A stretch of 64,000 nucleotides of DNA from Geodermatophilus obscurus (GTDB taxonomy: Bacteria; Actinomycetota; Actinomycetes; Mycobacteriales; Geodermatophilaceae). Positions within the stretch are counted from its first letter, which is position 1, and each line of letters begins with the position of its first letter. A model generated the notes under the pieces. That model searched no databases, was not told where the DNA came from, and saw only the letters and a list, made by a program, of their open reading frames with translations. Positions 44,917 to 54,330 of the stretch are shown in pieces. The DNA lies in NCBI RefSeq assembly GCF_900115395.1, contig NZ_FOWE01000004.1, forward strand, positions 310,001 to 374,000. Reading direction: 5' to 3'. Both the position numbers and the translations under genes were made by a program.

Positions 44917-45783
44917 TCAGACCCCCTTCGGGTGCCAGACCGTCTTCGTCTCCAGGAACGGCGTCATCCGGGAGGTGCCCGGGTCGGCGCTCCAGTCCGG
45001 CTCCTCGGCCGGCGGGCGGACCACCCGCTTGATGCTCCCGGCGGCCAGCCGCTCCAGCTCCATCGCCTGTGCCGGCGGGGCGCCGGTGAGGTCGACGGCG
45101 TCGACGTCGTCGTGCTCGGCCAGCCAGGGGCCGAGCTCGGCGGCGTCGCCGGTGAGCAGGTTGACCACCCCGCCGGGGACGTCGCTGGTGGCCAGCACCT
45201 CGCCGAGGGTCACTGCGGGCAGCGGCCGGGCCCTCGACGTCACGACGACGGCGGTGTTGCCGCCGGCGAGCACCGGTGCCAGCACGCTCACCAGCCCGAG
45301 CAGGGAGGACCGCTGCGGCGCCAGGACGGCGACGACGCCGGTGGGCTCGGGCAGCGAGAAGTCGAAGAACGGCCCGGCGACCGGGTTGGCGCTGCCGAGG
45401 ACGGCGGCCAGCTTGTCGGTCCACCCGGCGTACCAGACCCAGCGGTCGATCGCGGCGTCGACGACGGCCCGCGCGCGCCCGCCGGAGAGCCCCTCGCCGG
45501 CCGCGACCTCCTCGCAGAACTGCGCGTGCCGGCCCTCCATCACCTCGGCCACCCGGTAGAGCACCTGGCCGCGGTTGTACGCGGTGGCCCGCGACCACTT
45601 CCCGAACGCGGCCCGGGCGGCCACGACCGCGTCGCGGGCGTCCTTGCGGGAGGCCTGGGCCGCGTTGGCCAGGAACGCCCCGCGGGCGTCGTGCACCTCG
45701 TAGGTGCGGCCGGACTCCGAGCGGGGGAAGGCCCCGTTCACGTAGAGCTTGTAGGTCTTGCGGACGGCGAGTCGCTCGCTCAC
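44917..45783 (-). CDS. Aldehyde dehydrogenase-like protein lacking the catalytic domain
   Basis: A 288-residue protein homologous to the first half of aldehyde dehydrogenases: YKLYVNGAFPRSESGRTYEV, the helical part, a Rossmann-type region (TGVVAVLAPQRSSLLGLVSVLAPVLAGGN, GGVVNLLTGDAAELG), then DLTGAPPAQAMELERLAAGSIKRVV. It ends without the ELGG Glu motif or the GQxC nucleophile, so it cannot catalyse the reaction alone. No frameshift or recent truncation is visible, and the ends are clean. It overlaps the complete dehydrogenase by 4 bases. Together (481 + 288 residues) the pair resembles the two-domain ALDH16 proteins split into two genes. Confidence 0.8.
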   Translation of the reverse strand: MSERLAVRKTYKLYVNGAFPRSESGRTYEVHDARGAFLANAAQASRKDARDAVVAARAAFGKWSRATAYNRGQVLYRVAEVMEGRHAQFCEEVAAGEGLSGGRARAVVDAAIDRWVWYAGWTDKLAAVLGSANPVAGPFFDFSLPEPTGVVAVLAPQRSSLLGLVSVLAPVLAGGNTAVVVTSRARPLPAVTLGEVLATSDVPGGVVNLLTGDAAELGPWLAEHDDVDAVDLTGAPPAQAMELERLAAGSIKRVVRPPAEEPDWSADPGTSRMTPFLETKTVWHPKGV

Positions 45784-47225
45784 GGGTGGGTGCTCCTCAG
45801 GTACGCCGCCAGCCCGTGCCGGCCGCCCTCGCGGCCGTAGCCGGACTGCTTGTAGCCGCCGAACGGCGACGTCGGGTCGAACTGGTTGAACGTGTTGCCC
45901 CACACCACGCCGGCGCGCAGCCGGTCGGCGATCGCCAGGATCCGCGAGCCCTTCTCCGTCCAGATGCCGGCCGACAGCCCGTAGGTGGAGTTGTTGGCCT
46001 TGGCCACGGCCTCGTCGGGCGTGCGGAAGGTGAGCACGCTGAGCACTGGGCCGAACACCTCGTCGCGGGCGATCCGGTGGGCGGGGGAGACGTCGGTGAA
46101 CACCGTCGGCGGGAACCAGAAACCGCGGTCGGGCAGCTCGCAGGCCGGCTGCCAGCGGTGCGCGCCCTCGGCCTCGCCGATGTCGGAGAGCTCCCGGATG
46201 CGGGCCAGCTGCTCGGCGGAGTTGATCGCGCCGATGTCGGTGTTCTTGTCCAGCGGGTCGCCGACGCGCAGCGTGCCGATCCGCCGCTGCAGCGAGGCGA
46301 TCACCTCGTCGTGGACCGACTCCTGCACCAGCAGCCGGGAGCCCGCGCAGCAGACGTGGCCCTGGTTGAAGAAGATGCCGCGCACGATGCCCTCGACGGC
46401 CTGGTCGATCGGGGCGTCGTCGAAGACGATGTTGGCCGCCTTGCCACCGAGCTCCAGCGTCAGCACCTTGCGGGTGCCGGCCACGGCGCGTGCGATGGAG
46501 CGGCCGACCTCGGTGGACCCGGTGAACGCCACCTTGTCGACGTCGTCGTGCTCGACCACGGCCCGCCCGGTGTCGCCGGCGCCGGTCACGATGTTGACCA
46601 CGCCCGGCGGCAGGTCGGCCTGGCGGCACACCTCGGCGAAGAGCAGCGCCGTCAGCGGGGTGGTCTCGGCGGGCTTGAGGACGACGGTGTTCCCGGTGGC
46701 CAGCGCCGGCGCGACCTTCCACGCCAGCATGAGCAGCGGGAAGTTCCACGGGATGACCTGGCCGGCCACGCCGTGCGGCCGCGGGTCGGGGCCCAGGCCC
46801 GCGTGGGCGAGCTTGTCGGCCCAGCCCGCGTGGTAGAAGAAGTGCGCGGCGGCCAGGGGCACGTCGACGTCGCGGGACTCCCGGATCGGCTTGCCGTTGT
46901 CCAGCGACTCCAGGACGGCGAACTCGCGCGCCCGCTCCTGCAGGATCCGCGCGATGCGGAAGAGGTACTTGCCGCGGTCGGCCGGGCGCATCGGTCCCCA
47001 CACGCGGGTGAACGCGCGGCGGGCGGCCTTCACGGCGCGGTCGACGTCGGCCTCGGTGCCCACCGCGATCTCGCTGAGCACCTCCTCGGTGGCCGGGTTG
47101 ACCGTCTTCATGGCCTCCCCGGAGCCGTCGACGAACTCGCCGTCGACGAAGAGGCCGTAGGACGGCGCGACGTCGACGATCGAGCGGGACTCGGGGGCGG
47201 GGGCGTACTCGAAGATCGAGCTCAT
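45780..47225 (-). CDS. Aldehyde dehydrogenase (NAD-dependent)
   Basis: A 481-residue complete enzyme. [23 protein letters not shown] (substrate/NAD loop), [25 protein letters not shown], the general-base Glu in [13 protein letters not shown] (about residue 257), nucleophile Cys in [13 protein letters not shown] (about 290) and [26 protein letters not shown] near the end. The ATG at 47223-47225 begins [15 protein letters not shown]. It follows deoC with a 2-base gap and overlaps the catalytically empty partner by 4 bases. Because DeoC releases acetaldehyde, oxidation of acetaldehyde is the likeliest role. Confidence 0.92.
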   Translation of the reverse strand: MSSIFEYAPAPESRSIVDVAPSYGLFVDGEFVDGSGEAMKTVNPATEEVLSEIAVGTEADVDRAVKAARRAFTRVWGPMRPADRGKYLFRIARILQERAREFAVLESLDNGKPIRESRDVDVPLAAAHFFYHAGWADKLAHAGLGPDPRPHGVAGQVIPWNFPLLMLAWKVAPALATGNTVVLKPAETTPLTALLFAEVCRQADLPPGVVNIVTGAGDTGRAVVEHDDVDKVAFTGSTEVGRSIARAVAGTRKVLTLELGGKAANIVFDDAPIDQAVEGIVRGIFFNQGHVCCAGSRLLVQESVHDEVIASLQRRIGTLRVGDPLDKNTDIGAINSAEQLARIRELSDIGEAEGAHRWQPACELPDRGFWFPPTVFTDVSPAHRIARDEVFGPVLSVLTFRTPDEAVAKANNSTYGLSAGIWTEKGSRILAIADRLRAGVVWGNTFNQFDPTSPFGGYKQSGYGREGGRHGLAAYLRSTHP

Positions 47226-47227
47226 CG

Positions 47228-48223
47228 TCAGTCCACCGATACGTGGTCGGGGCCGGAGTAGTGGCCGGTGCGCAGCTTCTGCCGCTGCAGGAGCAGGTCG
47301 TTGAGCAGGCTGGAGGCGCCGAGGCGGAACCAGTCGGGGGACAGCCAGTCGGCGCCGACGGTCTCGTTGACCAGCACCAGGTGCTTGACGGCGTCCTTGG
47401 TGGTGCGGATCCCCCCGGCGGGCTTGACCCCGACCTGGGTGCCGGTGGCGGCCCGGAAGTCGCGGACGGCCTCCAGCATCACCAGGCAGACCGGCAGGGT
47501 CGCGGCGGGGGAGATCTTGCCGGTGGAGGTCTTGATGAAGTCCGCGCCGGCCAGCATCGCCAGCCAGGAGGCGCGGCGGGCGTTGTCGTAGGTGACCAGC
47601 TCGCCGGTCTCGAGGATGACCTTCAGGTGCGCGCCCCCGCAGGCCTCCTTGACGGCGACGATCTCCTCGAACACCTCGAGGTAGCGGCCGGAGAGGAACG
47701 CCCCGCGGTCGATGACCATGTCGATCTCGTCCGCGCCGTTGGCGACGGCGTCGCGGACGTCGGCGAGCTTGACCTCCCGGCTGGCCCGGCCGCTGGGGAA
47801 GGCGGTGGCGACGGCGGCGACGTGGATGCCGGTGCCCTCCAGCGCCTCCCGCGCGACGCCGGCGAGGTCGCCGTAGACGCACACCGCGGCCACCGCCGGG
47901 CAGGACGGGTCGGTGGGGTCGGGGCGGCGCGCCTTGGCGGCCAGGCTGCGCACCTTGCCCGGCGTGTCGGCGCCCTCGAGCGTGGTCAGGTCGATCATCG
48001 CGATCGCGGTGTCGATCGCCCACGCCTTGGCGGTGGTCTTGATCGAGCGGGTGCCGAGGGTGGCGGCGCGCTGCTCGGCGCCGACCTGGTCGACACCGGA
48101 CAGGCCGTGCAGGAAGGCGCGGAGGGCGGCGTCCGAGCGGGTGACGTCGTCGAACGGCGTCCCGGGCCCCGGGCCGGGCCGGGTCCCGGCCGCGAGCGTC
48201 CCGGGGTCGAGAACGTGGGTCAT
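47228..48223 (-). CDS. deoC: Deoxyribose-phosphate aldolase
   Basis: A 331-residue class I aldolase splitting 2-deoxyribose-5-phosphate into acetaldehyde and glyceraldehyde-3-phosphate. The core matches the family: [65 protein letters not shown] (catalytic Lys) and [15 protein letters not shown] (Schiff-base Lys). It is longer than the 250-residue E. coli enzyme by an N-terminal extension of about 60 residues and a C-terminal tail. The ATG has GGGAGGATGG upstream. First gene of the deoC-aldehyde dehydrogenase operon, divergent from upp. Confidence 0.95.
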   Translation of the reverse strand: MTHVLDPGTLAAGTRPGPGPGTPFDDVTRSDAALRAFLHGLSGVDQVGAEQRAATLGTRSIKTTAKAWAIDTAIAMIDLTTLEGADTPGKVRSLAAKARRPDPTDPSCPAVAAVCVYGDLAGVAREALEGTGIHVAAVATAFPSGRASREVKLADVRDAVANGADEIDMVIDRGAFLSGRYLEVFEEIVAVKEACGGAHLKVILETGELVTYDNARRASWLAMLAGADFIKTSTGKISPAATLPVCLVMLEAVRDFRAATGTQVGVKPAGGIRTTKDAVKHLVLVNETVGADWLSPDWFRLGASSLLNDLLLQRQKLRTGHYSGPDHVSVD

Positions 48224-48354
48224 GCCGCCATCCTCCCAGTGCGACCGGCCCTCCAGGACCGCGGTCGCCCCATGGGGGTGTGCCGGCGCGACGACGTGGC
48301 GACGACGACCCGACCGGCCCTGCTCGCCCGGACCACCGTCGCGCCGGCGCCGTG

Positions 48355-48405
48355 GCGGGATCGCCTCCGCAGCGGGATCGCCCCCCGGAGGCGGACCGAT
48401 ACGGT
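48355..48405 (+). promoter_or_regulatory. upp promoter with upstream direct repeats
   Basis: TACGGT (48400-48405) stands 7 bases before the upp GTG. Two identical 11-mers GCGGGATCGCC (48355-48365 and 48372-48382) lie 17 bases apart, the second in the -35 region. The site is in the gap shared with deoC, so a regulator bound here could control both. Confidence 0.5.
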
Positions 48406-48412
48406 GGCGCCC

Positions 48413-49036
48413 GTGCAGCTCACCGTCGTCGATCACCCGCTGGCCCGTGCCCGACTGTCGCGGATGCGCGACGAGCGGACCGACAACGCCGCGTTCCGGG
48501 CCGCGCTGCGCGAGCTGACCCAGATGCTGGTCTACGAGGCCACCCGCGACCTCGAGGTCGCCGAGGAGCCGATCACCACCCCGGTCACCACGACGACGGG
48601 CTACCGGCTGGCCGCGCCGCCGCTGATCGTGCCGGTGCTGCGGGCGGGCCTGGGCATGGCCGACACCGCGCACGGGATGCTGCCGGAGTCGCAGATGGGC
48701 TTCGTCGGCCTGGCCCGCAACGAGGTGACCTTCCAGCCGGAGGCCTACATGGCCTCGCTGCCGGAGTCGCTGGTCGGCCGGCAGGTGTTCGTCCTCGACC
48801 CGATGCTGGCCACCGGCGGGTCGCTGGTGCACTGCTGCACCCTGCTCACCGGGCGCGGCGCCACCGACATCACGGTGCTGTGCGCCCTGGCCGCCCCGGC
48901 CGGCATCGAGCGGCTGGAGCAGAGCGGGCTGCCGCTGCGGGTGTTCACCGCCAGCGTCGACGAGGGCCTCAACGACAACGCCTACATCGTCCCCGGGCTC
49001 GGCGACGCCGGGGACCGCCAGTTCGGGGCGGTGTGA
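48413..49036 (+). CDS. upp: Uracil phosphoribosyltransferase
   Basis: A 207-residue salvage enzyme making UMP from uracil and PRPP. Marks: [22 protein letters not shown] near the start, [19 protein letters not shown], the PRPP loop [16 protein letters not shown], and [23 protein letters not shown] at the C-terminus (uracil site). Length equals the family norm. The GTG start has a -10 box 7 bases upstream and no ribosome-binding site. It recovers uracil released by DeoA after Cdd action. It overlaps the next gene by 4 bases. Confidence 0.96.
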   Translation: MQLTVVDHPLARARLSRMRDERTDNAAFRAALRELTQMLVYEATRDLEVAEEPITTPVTTTTGYRLAAPPLIVPVLRAGLGMADTAHGMLPESQMGFVGLARNEVTFQPEAYMASLPESLVGRQVFVLDPMLATGGSLVHCCTLLTGRGATDITVLCALAAPAGIERLEQSGLPLRVFTASVDEGLNDNAYIVPGLGDAGDRQFGAV

Positions 49037-49929
49037 CGGTGCGCTTCGCCGTCCTGGGCACCGGTCACTGGGCCCGCACCGTCCACGCCGCCGCCATCGC
49101 CGCCCACCCCGACGCCGAGCTGGCCGGTATCTGGGGCCGCGACGCCGGCAAGGCCGCCGAGGTCGGCGCGGAGTTCGACGTCCCCGGCACCGACGACCTC
49201 GCCGCGCTCCTCGAGCAGGTCGACGCCGTCGCCGTGGCGGTGCCGCCGGACGTCCAGGTGCCCCTCGCCGAGCAGGCGGCCGCCGCCGGCCGGCACCTGC
49301 TGCTGGAGAAGCCGATCGGTCTCACCACCGCCGAGGCCGACCGGGTGGTGACGGCCGTCCGCTCGGCCGGGGTCGCCTCGGTGGTCTTCTTCACCTTCCG
49401 CTTCCAGACCGCGACGACGACCTGGCTGGGACAGGCCTCGCGCACCCGGCTCGCCGGCGGTGCCGCCTCCTGGCTGTCCGCGCTGGCCGGCAGCCCCTTC
49501 GACTCGGCCTGGCGGCGCGAGCACGGCGCGCTGTGGGACATCGGCCCGCACGCGCTGTCGCTGCTCGTGCCGGCCCTGGGGCCCGTGGTGTCGGTGCAGG
49601 CCGGCGCCGGTGCCGGGGACACCGTGCACCTGGTGCTGCAGCACGCCACGCCGGGGGTGGCCTCCACGGTGACCCTGTCGCACAGCGTGGCGCCGCTGGC
49701 CACCGGCATCGAGTTCTCCGTGCACGGCGACGCCGGCCGGCTGGTCCTGCTCCCCGACACCGAGAGCGCGGTCGAGAGCCTGTCGGCGGCGGTCGACCAA
49801 CTCACCGCCGCGGCCCTCACCGGCGGCGAGCACCCCTGCGACGTCGGCTTCGGCCGGGACGTCGTCGTCGTGCTCGAGACCGCCGGGCGCGCCCTCGCCT
49901 CGGGCTGCCGGGAGACCGTCCCGCGCTGA
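49033..49929 (+). CDS. Gfo/Idh/MocA-family oxidoreductase
   Basis: A 298-residue NAD(P)-dependent oxidoreductase. Rossmann start [44 protein letters not shown] and the EKP motif ([14 protein letters not shown], about residues 93-106). The C-terminal beta domain carries [16 protein letters not shown] with the conserved His. Substrates in this family are usually sugars or inositols, and the specific one is unknown. GTG in a 4-base overlap with upp, so co-expressed with it, although a metabolic link is not evident. Confidence 0.85.
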   Translation: MTVRFAVLGTGHWARTVHAAAIAAHPDAELAGIWGRDAGKAAEVGAEFDVPGTDDLAALLEQVDAVAVAVPPDVQVPLAEQAAAAGRHLLLEKPIGLTTAEADRVVTAVRSAGVASVVFFTFRFQTATTTWLGQASRTRLAGGAASWLSALAGSPFDSAWRREHGALWDIGPHALSLLVPALGPVVSVQAGAGAGDTVHLVLQHATPGVASTVTLSHSVAPLATGIEFSVHGDAGRLVLLPDTESAVESLSAAVDQLTAAALTGGEHPCDVGFGRDVVVVLETAGRALASGCRETVPR

Positions 49930-50041
49930 GCCGCGTCCAGGTCGGGCGCCAGTCGCGCCCAAGGGCGGGTCAAGTGACGGCCGCCAGAGTCGCTCCCGAC
50001 GACACGGAGCCCCGGGACCCGGGGCCGGACAGGGAGACGAC

Positions 50042-50518
50042 ATGAGCGAGTACGCGTACCTCGGACACGGCACCACCCGGACGCCCGCCCCCGGCCGGGA
50101 GGGCAGCTGGTACGTCCGCCGCGGACGGATCGACCGCCGCACCTACTGGCTGCACTACGCACTGCCGCTGTGGGCGGCGAGCGTCGCGGCGATCGCCGCC
50201 GACATCGCGCTCGGGACGGCCTGGTACAGCGCGTCCACCACCAGCGGCCCCTACTCCTACGGCTACGAGGCGAGCTTCTCGGGCGGCCCGGTCATGCTGC
50301 TGGTCAACCTCGCCCTGTTCGCCCCGGCGATCAGCGCCGCGGTCACCCGGCTGCACGACACCGGCCGCTCCGGCTGGTTCCTGCTGTGGGGCCTGGTCCC
50401 CCTCGCCGGCCCGATCGTGCTGTTCGTCGTCGTCGGCTGCCTCGCCGGCGACCCGGGTCCCAACCGGTACGACGCCGCCCACCGGCCGGTCCGGCGGGAG
50501 CTCCAGCCGGCCTGGTGA
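50042..50518 (+). CDS. DUF805 membrane protein
   Basis: A 158-residue protein with the DUF805 pattern: GRIDRRTYWLHYALPLWAA, three further helices (VMLLVNLALFAPAISAAVTRLHDTGRSGWF with the conserved R-L-H-D-T/G-R-S-G-W-F block) and LLWGLVPLAGPIVLFVVVGCLAGDPGPNRYD. The conserved DPGPNRYD tail is typical. Function unknown. The ATG at 50042 has GGGAGACGAC upstream. The 112-bp gap before it holds only a probable promoter. Confidence 0.88.
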   Translation: MSEYAYLGHGTTRTPAPGREGSWYVRRGRIDRRTYWLHYALPLWAASVAAIAADIALGTAWYSASTTSGPYSYGYEASFSGGPVMLLVNLALFAPAISAAVTRLHDTGRSGWFLLWGLVPLAGPIVLFVVVGCLAGDPGPNRYDAAHRPVRRELQPAW

Positions 50519-50549
50519 AACCGGTTGACCCCGCGGCCAGCCTGGGGAG

Positions 50550-51095
50550 GTGCGGTTGACCTTCCCCCGGCTGGCCGACCGGCGTCCGGCGGAGACGACG
50601 GTCGAGCGCGACGACGGCGTCGTCCTCTCGATGCGCGGCGCCGGCGGGGGCGCCGACCTGCCGCACGACCTGGTGCACGCGCTGGTCGAGACCGAGCTGG
50701 GGATCCCCGACGGGATCTGGGGCTGCGTGGCCGACGGCGTCGTCTGGAACAGCATGCGGCACGTCTCCGGCCGGCAGCCCCCGCACGCGGCCGAGCGGTC
50801 GGCGCGGCTGAAGCGGGAGCGCCGGGAGGTGGTCCAGTGGGCCGAGGGCGTGGCCGACCTGGTCGCCCGCACGGCGCGGGGGGCCGCGGTGCTGCCCGGC
50901 GAGGCCGCGGCGCTGGGCCTGGAACCCGACCGGCTGGCCGGCACGGCGGCCGCGCTGGCCGACGCCGGGCGCCGGTGGCGGGCGCTGCCGGTGGGGGAGA
51001 GCTGGACCCTCGAGTGGCGGCAGCCGGTCAGCAGCCGAGGGCGGTCGCCAGCTCCTCGAACGAGCCGACCGACAGGTCGGCGCCGGGGTCGGTGA
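50550..51095 (+). CDS. Conserved hypothetical protein
   Basis: A 181-residue soluble protein I do not recognise. Residues about 38-60 (LPHDLVHALVETELGIPDGIWG) look like a conserved core, followed by a charged helix (SARLKRERREVVQWAEGVADLV) and a compact C-terminal part with RWRALPVGESWTLEW. The final 25 residues are Arg/Ser/Pro-rich. Start: GTG at 50550 or TTG at 50556; GGGGAGG sits 5 bases before the TTG, which may be the true one. Its last 68 bases overlap, tail to tail, the HAD gene on the other strand. Confidence 0.6.
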   Translation: MRLTFPRLADRRPAETTVERDDGVVLSMRGAGGGADLPHDLVHALVETELGIPDGIWGCVADGVVWNSMRHVSGRQPPHAAERSARLKRERREVVQWAEGVADLVARTARGAAVLPGEAAALGLEPDRLAGTAAALADAGRRWRALPVGESWTLEWRQPVSSRGRSPAPRTSRPTGRRRGR

Positions 51096-51720
51096 GGGCC
51101 GGCACCGGGTCCCCGCCGAACTCGTGCGGCCGGTGCACGTAGGCCGTCCGCAGGCCCCGCGACCGCGCGGCGGCCAGGTCGTCGGTGTGCGCGGCGACCA
51201 TCAGCACCCGCGACGGCGCCAGCTCCAACAGCCGCGGTGCGGAGTCGTACACCTCCGGGTCGGGCTTGTAGTGACCCACGACCTCCGCGCCCAGCACCAG
51301 GTCCCACGGCAGCCCCGACCGCCGCGCCAGGTCGACCTGCAGCCGCACCCCGCCGTTGGACAGCGGTGCGAGCACGAACCGCCGTCGCAGCCGGGTCAGC
51401 CCGGGCACCGCGTCCGGCCACGGGTCGAGCCGGTGCCAGGCCAGGACCAGCTCGTCGGCGACGTCGTCGGGGACGGCGGCGACGCCGACCTCGGCCAGCG
51501 CCGAGGGCAGCGACTCCCGGTGCAGCACGTCCAGGGGCACGAACGGCCGCCCGCCGCTGCGCACCCACTCCATCGACGGCCGGTAGCGCGCCCGCCAGGC
51601 GTCGGCGAACGCCACCGCGTCGACGTCCGGGCCGAGCAGCCGCGCGGCCTCGCGGGCCACGCCGGTGCGCCAGTCGACGACCGTGCCGAACACGTCGCAG
51701 ACGACCGCCCCGACGTCCAC
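51028..51720 (-). CDS. HAD-family hydrolase, haloacid dehalogenase type II-like
   Basis: A 230-residue hydrolase. Motif I VVCDVFGTVVDWRTG (nucleophile Asp near residue 9, with the Thr and Trp-Arg typical of type II dehalogenases), ARYRPSMEW, motif II LAPLSNGG, motif III GHYKPDPEVY and motif IV VLMVAAHTDDLAAARSRGL. True 2-haloacid dehalogenases usually have SSNxxD at motif IV; here it is AAHTDD, so the reaction may differ. It starts with a GTG at 51718-51720, 2 bases after the mutase stop, in the pnp-pmmB operon. Confidence 0.82.
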   Translation of the reverse strand: MDVGAVVCDVFGTVVDWRTGVAREAARLLGPDVDAVAFADAWRARYRPSMEWVRSGGRPFVPLDVLHRESLPSALAEVGVAAVPDDVADELVLAWHRLDPWPDAVPGLTRLRRRFVLAPLSNGGVRLQVDLARRSGLPWDLVLGAEVVGHYKPDPEVYDSAPRLLELAPSRVLMVAAHTDDLAAARSRGLRTAYVHRPHEFGGDPVPALTDPGADLSVGSFEELATALGC

Positions 51721-51722
51721 GG

Positions 51723-53348
51723 CTACAACCCGAGCGCGTGCGCCATCTCGCCGCGCAGCTGGTCGAGCTCGTCCTCGCCCCGGCCGCGGGCGGCGATCAC
51801 CCCGGCGTCGTCGTGCACCGGCACCACCGTCTCCAGGTAGGCCTTGAGCTTGGGCTCGGTGCCGCTGGGCCGCACGACCACGCGGACGCCGTCGCCGAGC
51901 AGCCGGACGGCGTCGACCGGCGGGTCCTCGTGCAGCAGGTCGGCGGCGGTGACCTCGCGGCCCAGCAGCCGTGCCGGGGGGTCCGCCCGCAGCCGGGCCA
52001 TCGCGCCGGAGATGAGCGTGAGGTCCTCCACCCGGACCGACAGCTGGCCGGTGGCGAACAGCCCGTGCTCCACCGCGAGCTCGTCGAGCCGGTCGACGAG
52101 CGTGCGGCCGGCCGCCTTGAGCTCGGCGGCCAGCAGCGCGACGGCCAGCGCCGCGGAGATGCCGTCCTTGTCGCGGGCGACGCCCGGCGTCACCGCGTAG
52201 CCCAGCGCCTCCTCGTAGCCGAACACCAGCGGCTCGTCGTCGGTGCCGGCGCGGATGATCCACTTGAAGCCGGTCGGGGTCTCGGCGAACCGGACGCCGT
52301 GCGCCTGGGTGAGCGCGTGCAGCAGCGAGCCGCTGACCAGCGAGGACGCGTACGTGCCCCGCACGCCGCGGCGGAGCAGCCAGTCGGCCAGCAGCGCGCC
52401 GACCTCGTCGCCGGTGAGCTGGCGGCCGTCGCAGACCACCGAGCAGCGGTCGGCGTCGGGGTCCTCGGCGATGGCGACGTCGGCGCCGGTGCGCCCGGCC
52501 AGCGCGAGCAGCAGGTCGACCGCGCCGGGCTCCTCCGGGTTGGGGAAGCCCACCGTCGGGAACGCCGGGTCGGGCGCGTCCTGCTCGGGCACGCTGGCCG
52601 GCGCGGCGAACCCGGCGGCGGTGAACACCGCCCGCGTCGTCGCCGCGCCCACGCCGTGCATCGCGGTGTAGGCGACGGTGAGCGCGGCGCGGTCGGCGGC
52701 CGGCACGCGGTCCGGCTGCAGCGCCTCGACGACGGCGGTCACGTAGCCGGCCTCGACCTCCTCGCCGAGCCGGGTCCACCCGTCGGCGGTGGGCACCCCG
52801 ACGGCCGGGCCGACGGCGGCGATCGCGGCCTCGATCTCCCGGTCGGCCGGCGGCACCAGCTGGGCGCCGTCGGCGAGGTAGACCTTGTAGCCGTTGTCCT
52901 GCGGCGGGTTGTGGCTGGCGGTCACCATCACGCCGGCGACGCAACCCAGCGACCGGACGGCCGAGGACAGCACGGGCGTCGGCAGCGGCCGCGGCAGGAC
53001 CGAGACGGCGAACCCGGCGGCGGTCAGCACGGCAGCGGTGACGTGCGCGAACTCCTCGGACCGGTGCCGCGCGTCGAAGCCGACGACGACGCGGCCCCCG
53101 CCGTGCCCGGCGCCGGTGAGCCAGGCGCCGAGCCCGGCGGCGGCCCGGGTGACGACGGCGGCGTTCATCCCGGCCGGCCCGGCGCGCAGCGGCCCGCGCA
53201 GCCCGGCGGTGCCGAAGGTCAGCGGCCCGGCGAAGCGGCGCTCGAGCTCGGCGGTGTCCCCGGCCGCGACCAGCGCCTCGATGTCGGCGCGGTCGCCCGG
53301 GGAGGGGTCGGCGGCGGCCCAGGCGCGGGCGGTGTCGAGGACGCTCAC
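51723..53348 (-). CDS. pmmB: Phospho-sugar mutase (PmmB-like; candidate phosphopentomutase)
   Basis: A 541-residue alpha-D-phosphohexomutase superfamily member. GTAGLRG (46-52), the phosphoserine loop TASHNP (143-148, Ser145), metal loop DPDADR, sugar-binding region around [11 protein letters not shown], and the phosphate-binding [14 protein letters not shown] at the C-terminus. Length fits the PgcA/Pgm2-like class, which includes phosphopentomutases. It is fused to the nucleoside pathway by a 4-base overlap with the purine nucleoside phosphorylase gene, and no deoB is visible here. I infer it interconverts (deoxy)ribose-1- and 5-phosphate; mannose or glucose phosphate remain possible. GTG start. 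Confidence 0.88.
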   Translation of the reverse strand: MSVLDTARAWAAADPSPGDRADIEALVAAGDTAELERRFAGPLTFGTAGLRGPLRAGPAGMNAAVVTRAAAGLGAWLTGAGHGGGRVVVGFDARHRSEEFAHVTAAVLTAAGFAVSVLPRPLPTPVLSSAVRSLGCVAGVMVTASHNPPQDNGYKVYLADGAQLVPPADREIEAAIAAVGPAVGVPTADGWTRLGEEVEAGYVTAVVEALQPDRVPAADRAALTVAYTAMHGVGAATTRAVFTAAGFAAPASVPEQDAPDPAFPTVGFPNPEEPGAVDLLLALAGRTGADVAIAEDPDADRCSVVCDGRQLTGDEVGALLADWLLRRGVRGTYASSLVSGSLLHALTQAHGVRFAETPTGFKWIIRAGTDDEPLVFGYEEALGYAVTPGVARDKDGISAALAVALLAAELKAAGRTLVDRLDELAVEHGLFATGQLSVRVEDLTLISGAMARLRADPPARLLGREVTAADLLHEDPPVDAVRLLGDGVRVVVRPSGTEPKLKAYLETVVPVHDDAGVIAARGRGEDELDQLRGEMAHALGL

Positions 53349-54196
53349 GGCAGCCGGCCGATGAACTCGACCAGGGTCTGCCCGAGCCGGCCGGCCGCCG
53401 CCCGGCCCGCCGCGAGCACCTCCTGGTGGTCGAGCTTCTCCCCGGTGATGCCGGCGGCGGCGTTGGTGACCATCGACAGCCCCAGCACCTCCAGCCCGGC
53501 GGCGCGGGCGGCGATGGCCTCCAGCGCGGTGGACATGCCGACCAGGTCCGCGCCGAGGGTGCGCAGCATCCGGATCTCGGCCGGCGTCTCGTAGTGCGGG
53601 CCGGGCAGCTGGGCGTAGACGCCCTCGGCCAGCTCCGGGTCGATCTCGCGGGCCAGGCCGCGCAGCCGGGCGGAGTAGAGGTCGGTGAGGTCGACGAACG
53701 TCGCCCCGACCAGCGGGGAGCGGGCGGTGAGGTTGAGGTGGTCGCTGATGAGCACCGCCTGGCCGACGCGGTGGTCGGGGGACAGGCCGCCGGCGGCGTT
53801 GGTGAGGACGACGGTGCGCACGCCGGCCGCGGCCGCGGTGCGCACGCCGTGCACGACCGGCTCCACGCCGCGGCCCTCGTAGAGGTGGGTGCGGCCGAGG
53901 AACAGCAGGACCCTGCGGTCGCCGGCGCGCACGGAGCGGATCTCGCCGCCGTGGCCGACCGCCGTCGGGGCGGCGAAGCCGGGCAGCTCGCCGATGCGGA
54001 CGGTGGCGGCCGGCTCGCCGAAGGCGTCGGCGGCGGGCGCCCAGCCCGAGCCCATGACGACGGCGACCTCGTGGTCACCGCCCACGGCCTCGGTCAGGGC
54101 GGCCGCGGCGGAGGCGGCGGTCTCGGCGGCGGTCTCGGCGGCGGTCTCGGTGCGGCCGGCCGCGGGGCCGGTGCCGGGGGAGGACGGTGCGCTCAC
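53345..54196 (-). CDS. deoD: Purine nucleoside phosphorylase (trimeric type)
   Basis: A 283-residue enzyme splitting (deoxy)inosine and (deoxy)guanosine with phosphate. The class is the trimeric PNP-I kind: [25 protein letters not shown] (phosphate His), [25 protein letters not shown] (purine Glu) and MVTNAAAGI (purine Asn). The N-terminus carries three Glu-Thr-Ala-Ala repeats. The GTG at 54194-54196 has TAGCGT 6 bases upstream. Mycobacterial genes in this place are named deoD, although the protein is not of the E. coli DeoD hexameric type. It uses inosine made by Add. Confidence 0.95.
   Translation of the reverse strand: MSAPSSPGTGPAAGRTETAAETAAETAASAAAALTEAVGGDHEVAVVMGSGWAPAADAFGEPAATVRIGELPGFAAPTAVGHGGEIRSVRAGDRRVLLFLGRTHLYEGRGVEPVVHGVRTAAAAGVRTVVLTNAAGGLSPDHRVGQAVLISDHLNLTARSPLVGATFVDLTDLYSARLRGLAREIDPELAEGVYAQLPGPHYETPAEIRMLRTLGADLVGMSTALEAIAARAAGLEVLGLSMVTNAAAGITGEKLDHQEVLAAGRAAAGRLGQTLVEFIGRLP
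54113..54148. repeat. Three exact 12-bp tandem repeats
   Basis: GGCGGCGGTCTC is repeated at 54113-54124, 54125-54136 and 54137-54148. It encodes the Glu-Thr-Ala-Ala repeats at the N-terminus of the phosphorylase; the length keeps the reading frame. Confidence 0.85.
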
Positions 54197-54202
54197 CGGG
54201 CG

Positions 54203-54208
54203 ACGCTA
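54203..54208 (-). promoter_or_regulatory. -10 box of the purine nucleoside phosphorylase gene (TAGCGT)
   Basis: TAGCGT on the minus strand lies 6 bases before the GTG, the same arrangement as add, another purine-nucleoside gene. Confidence 0.6.
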
Positions 54209-54330
54209 ACCCAGCGCCGGGGACGCCGACGTCCCCCTCGGTAGCGCCGGCACCGACCCATCCGTCCCAGCCGTCCCCGGCCGCGTGTCGGCCGGGGACG
54301 GCGCGACACCACCCCCCGACCATGGGCGGC

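Noticed and set aside
44917-45783. Short aldehyde dehydrogenase as a recent pseudogene
   Set aside because: It has a clean start, coupled overlap, normal codon use and a tidy end; no remnant of the missing catalytic half is visible downstream, where the MarR gene begins from the other side.
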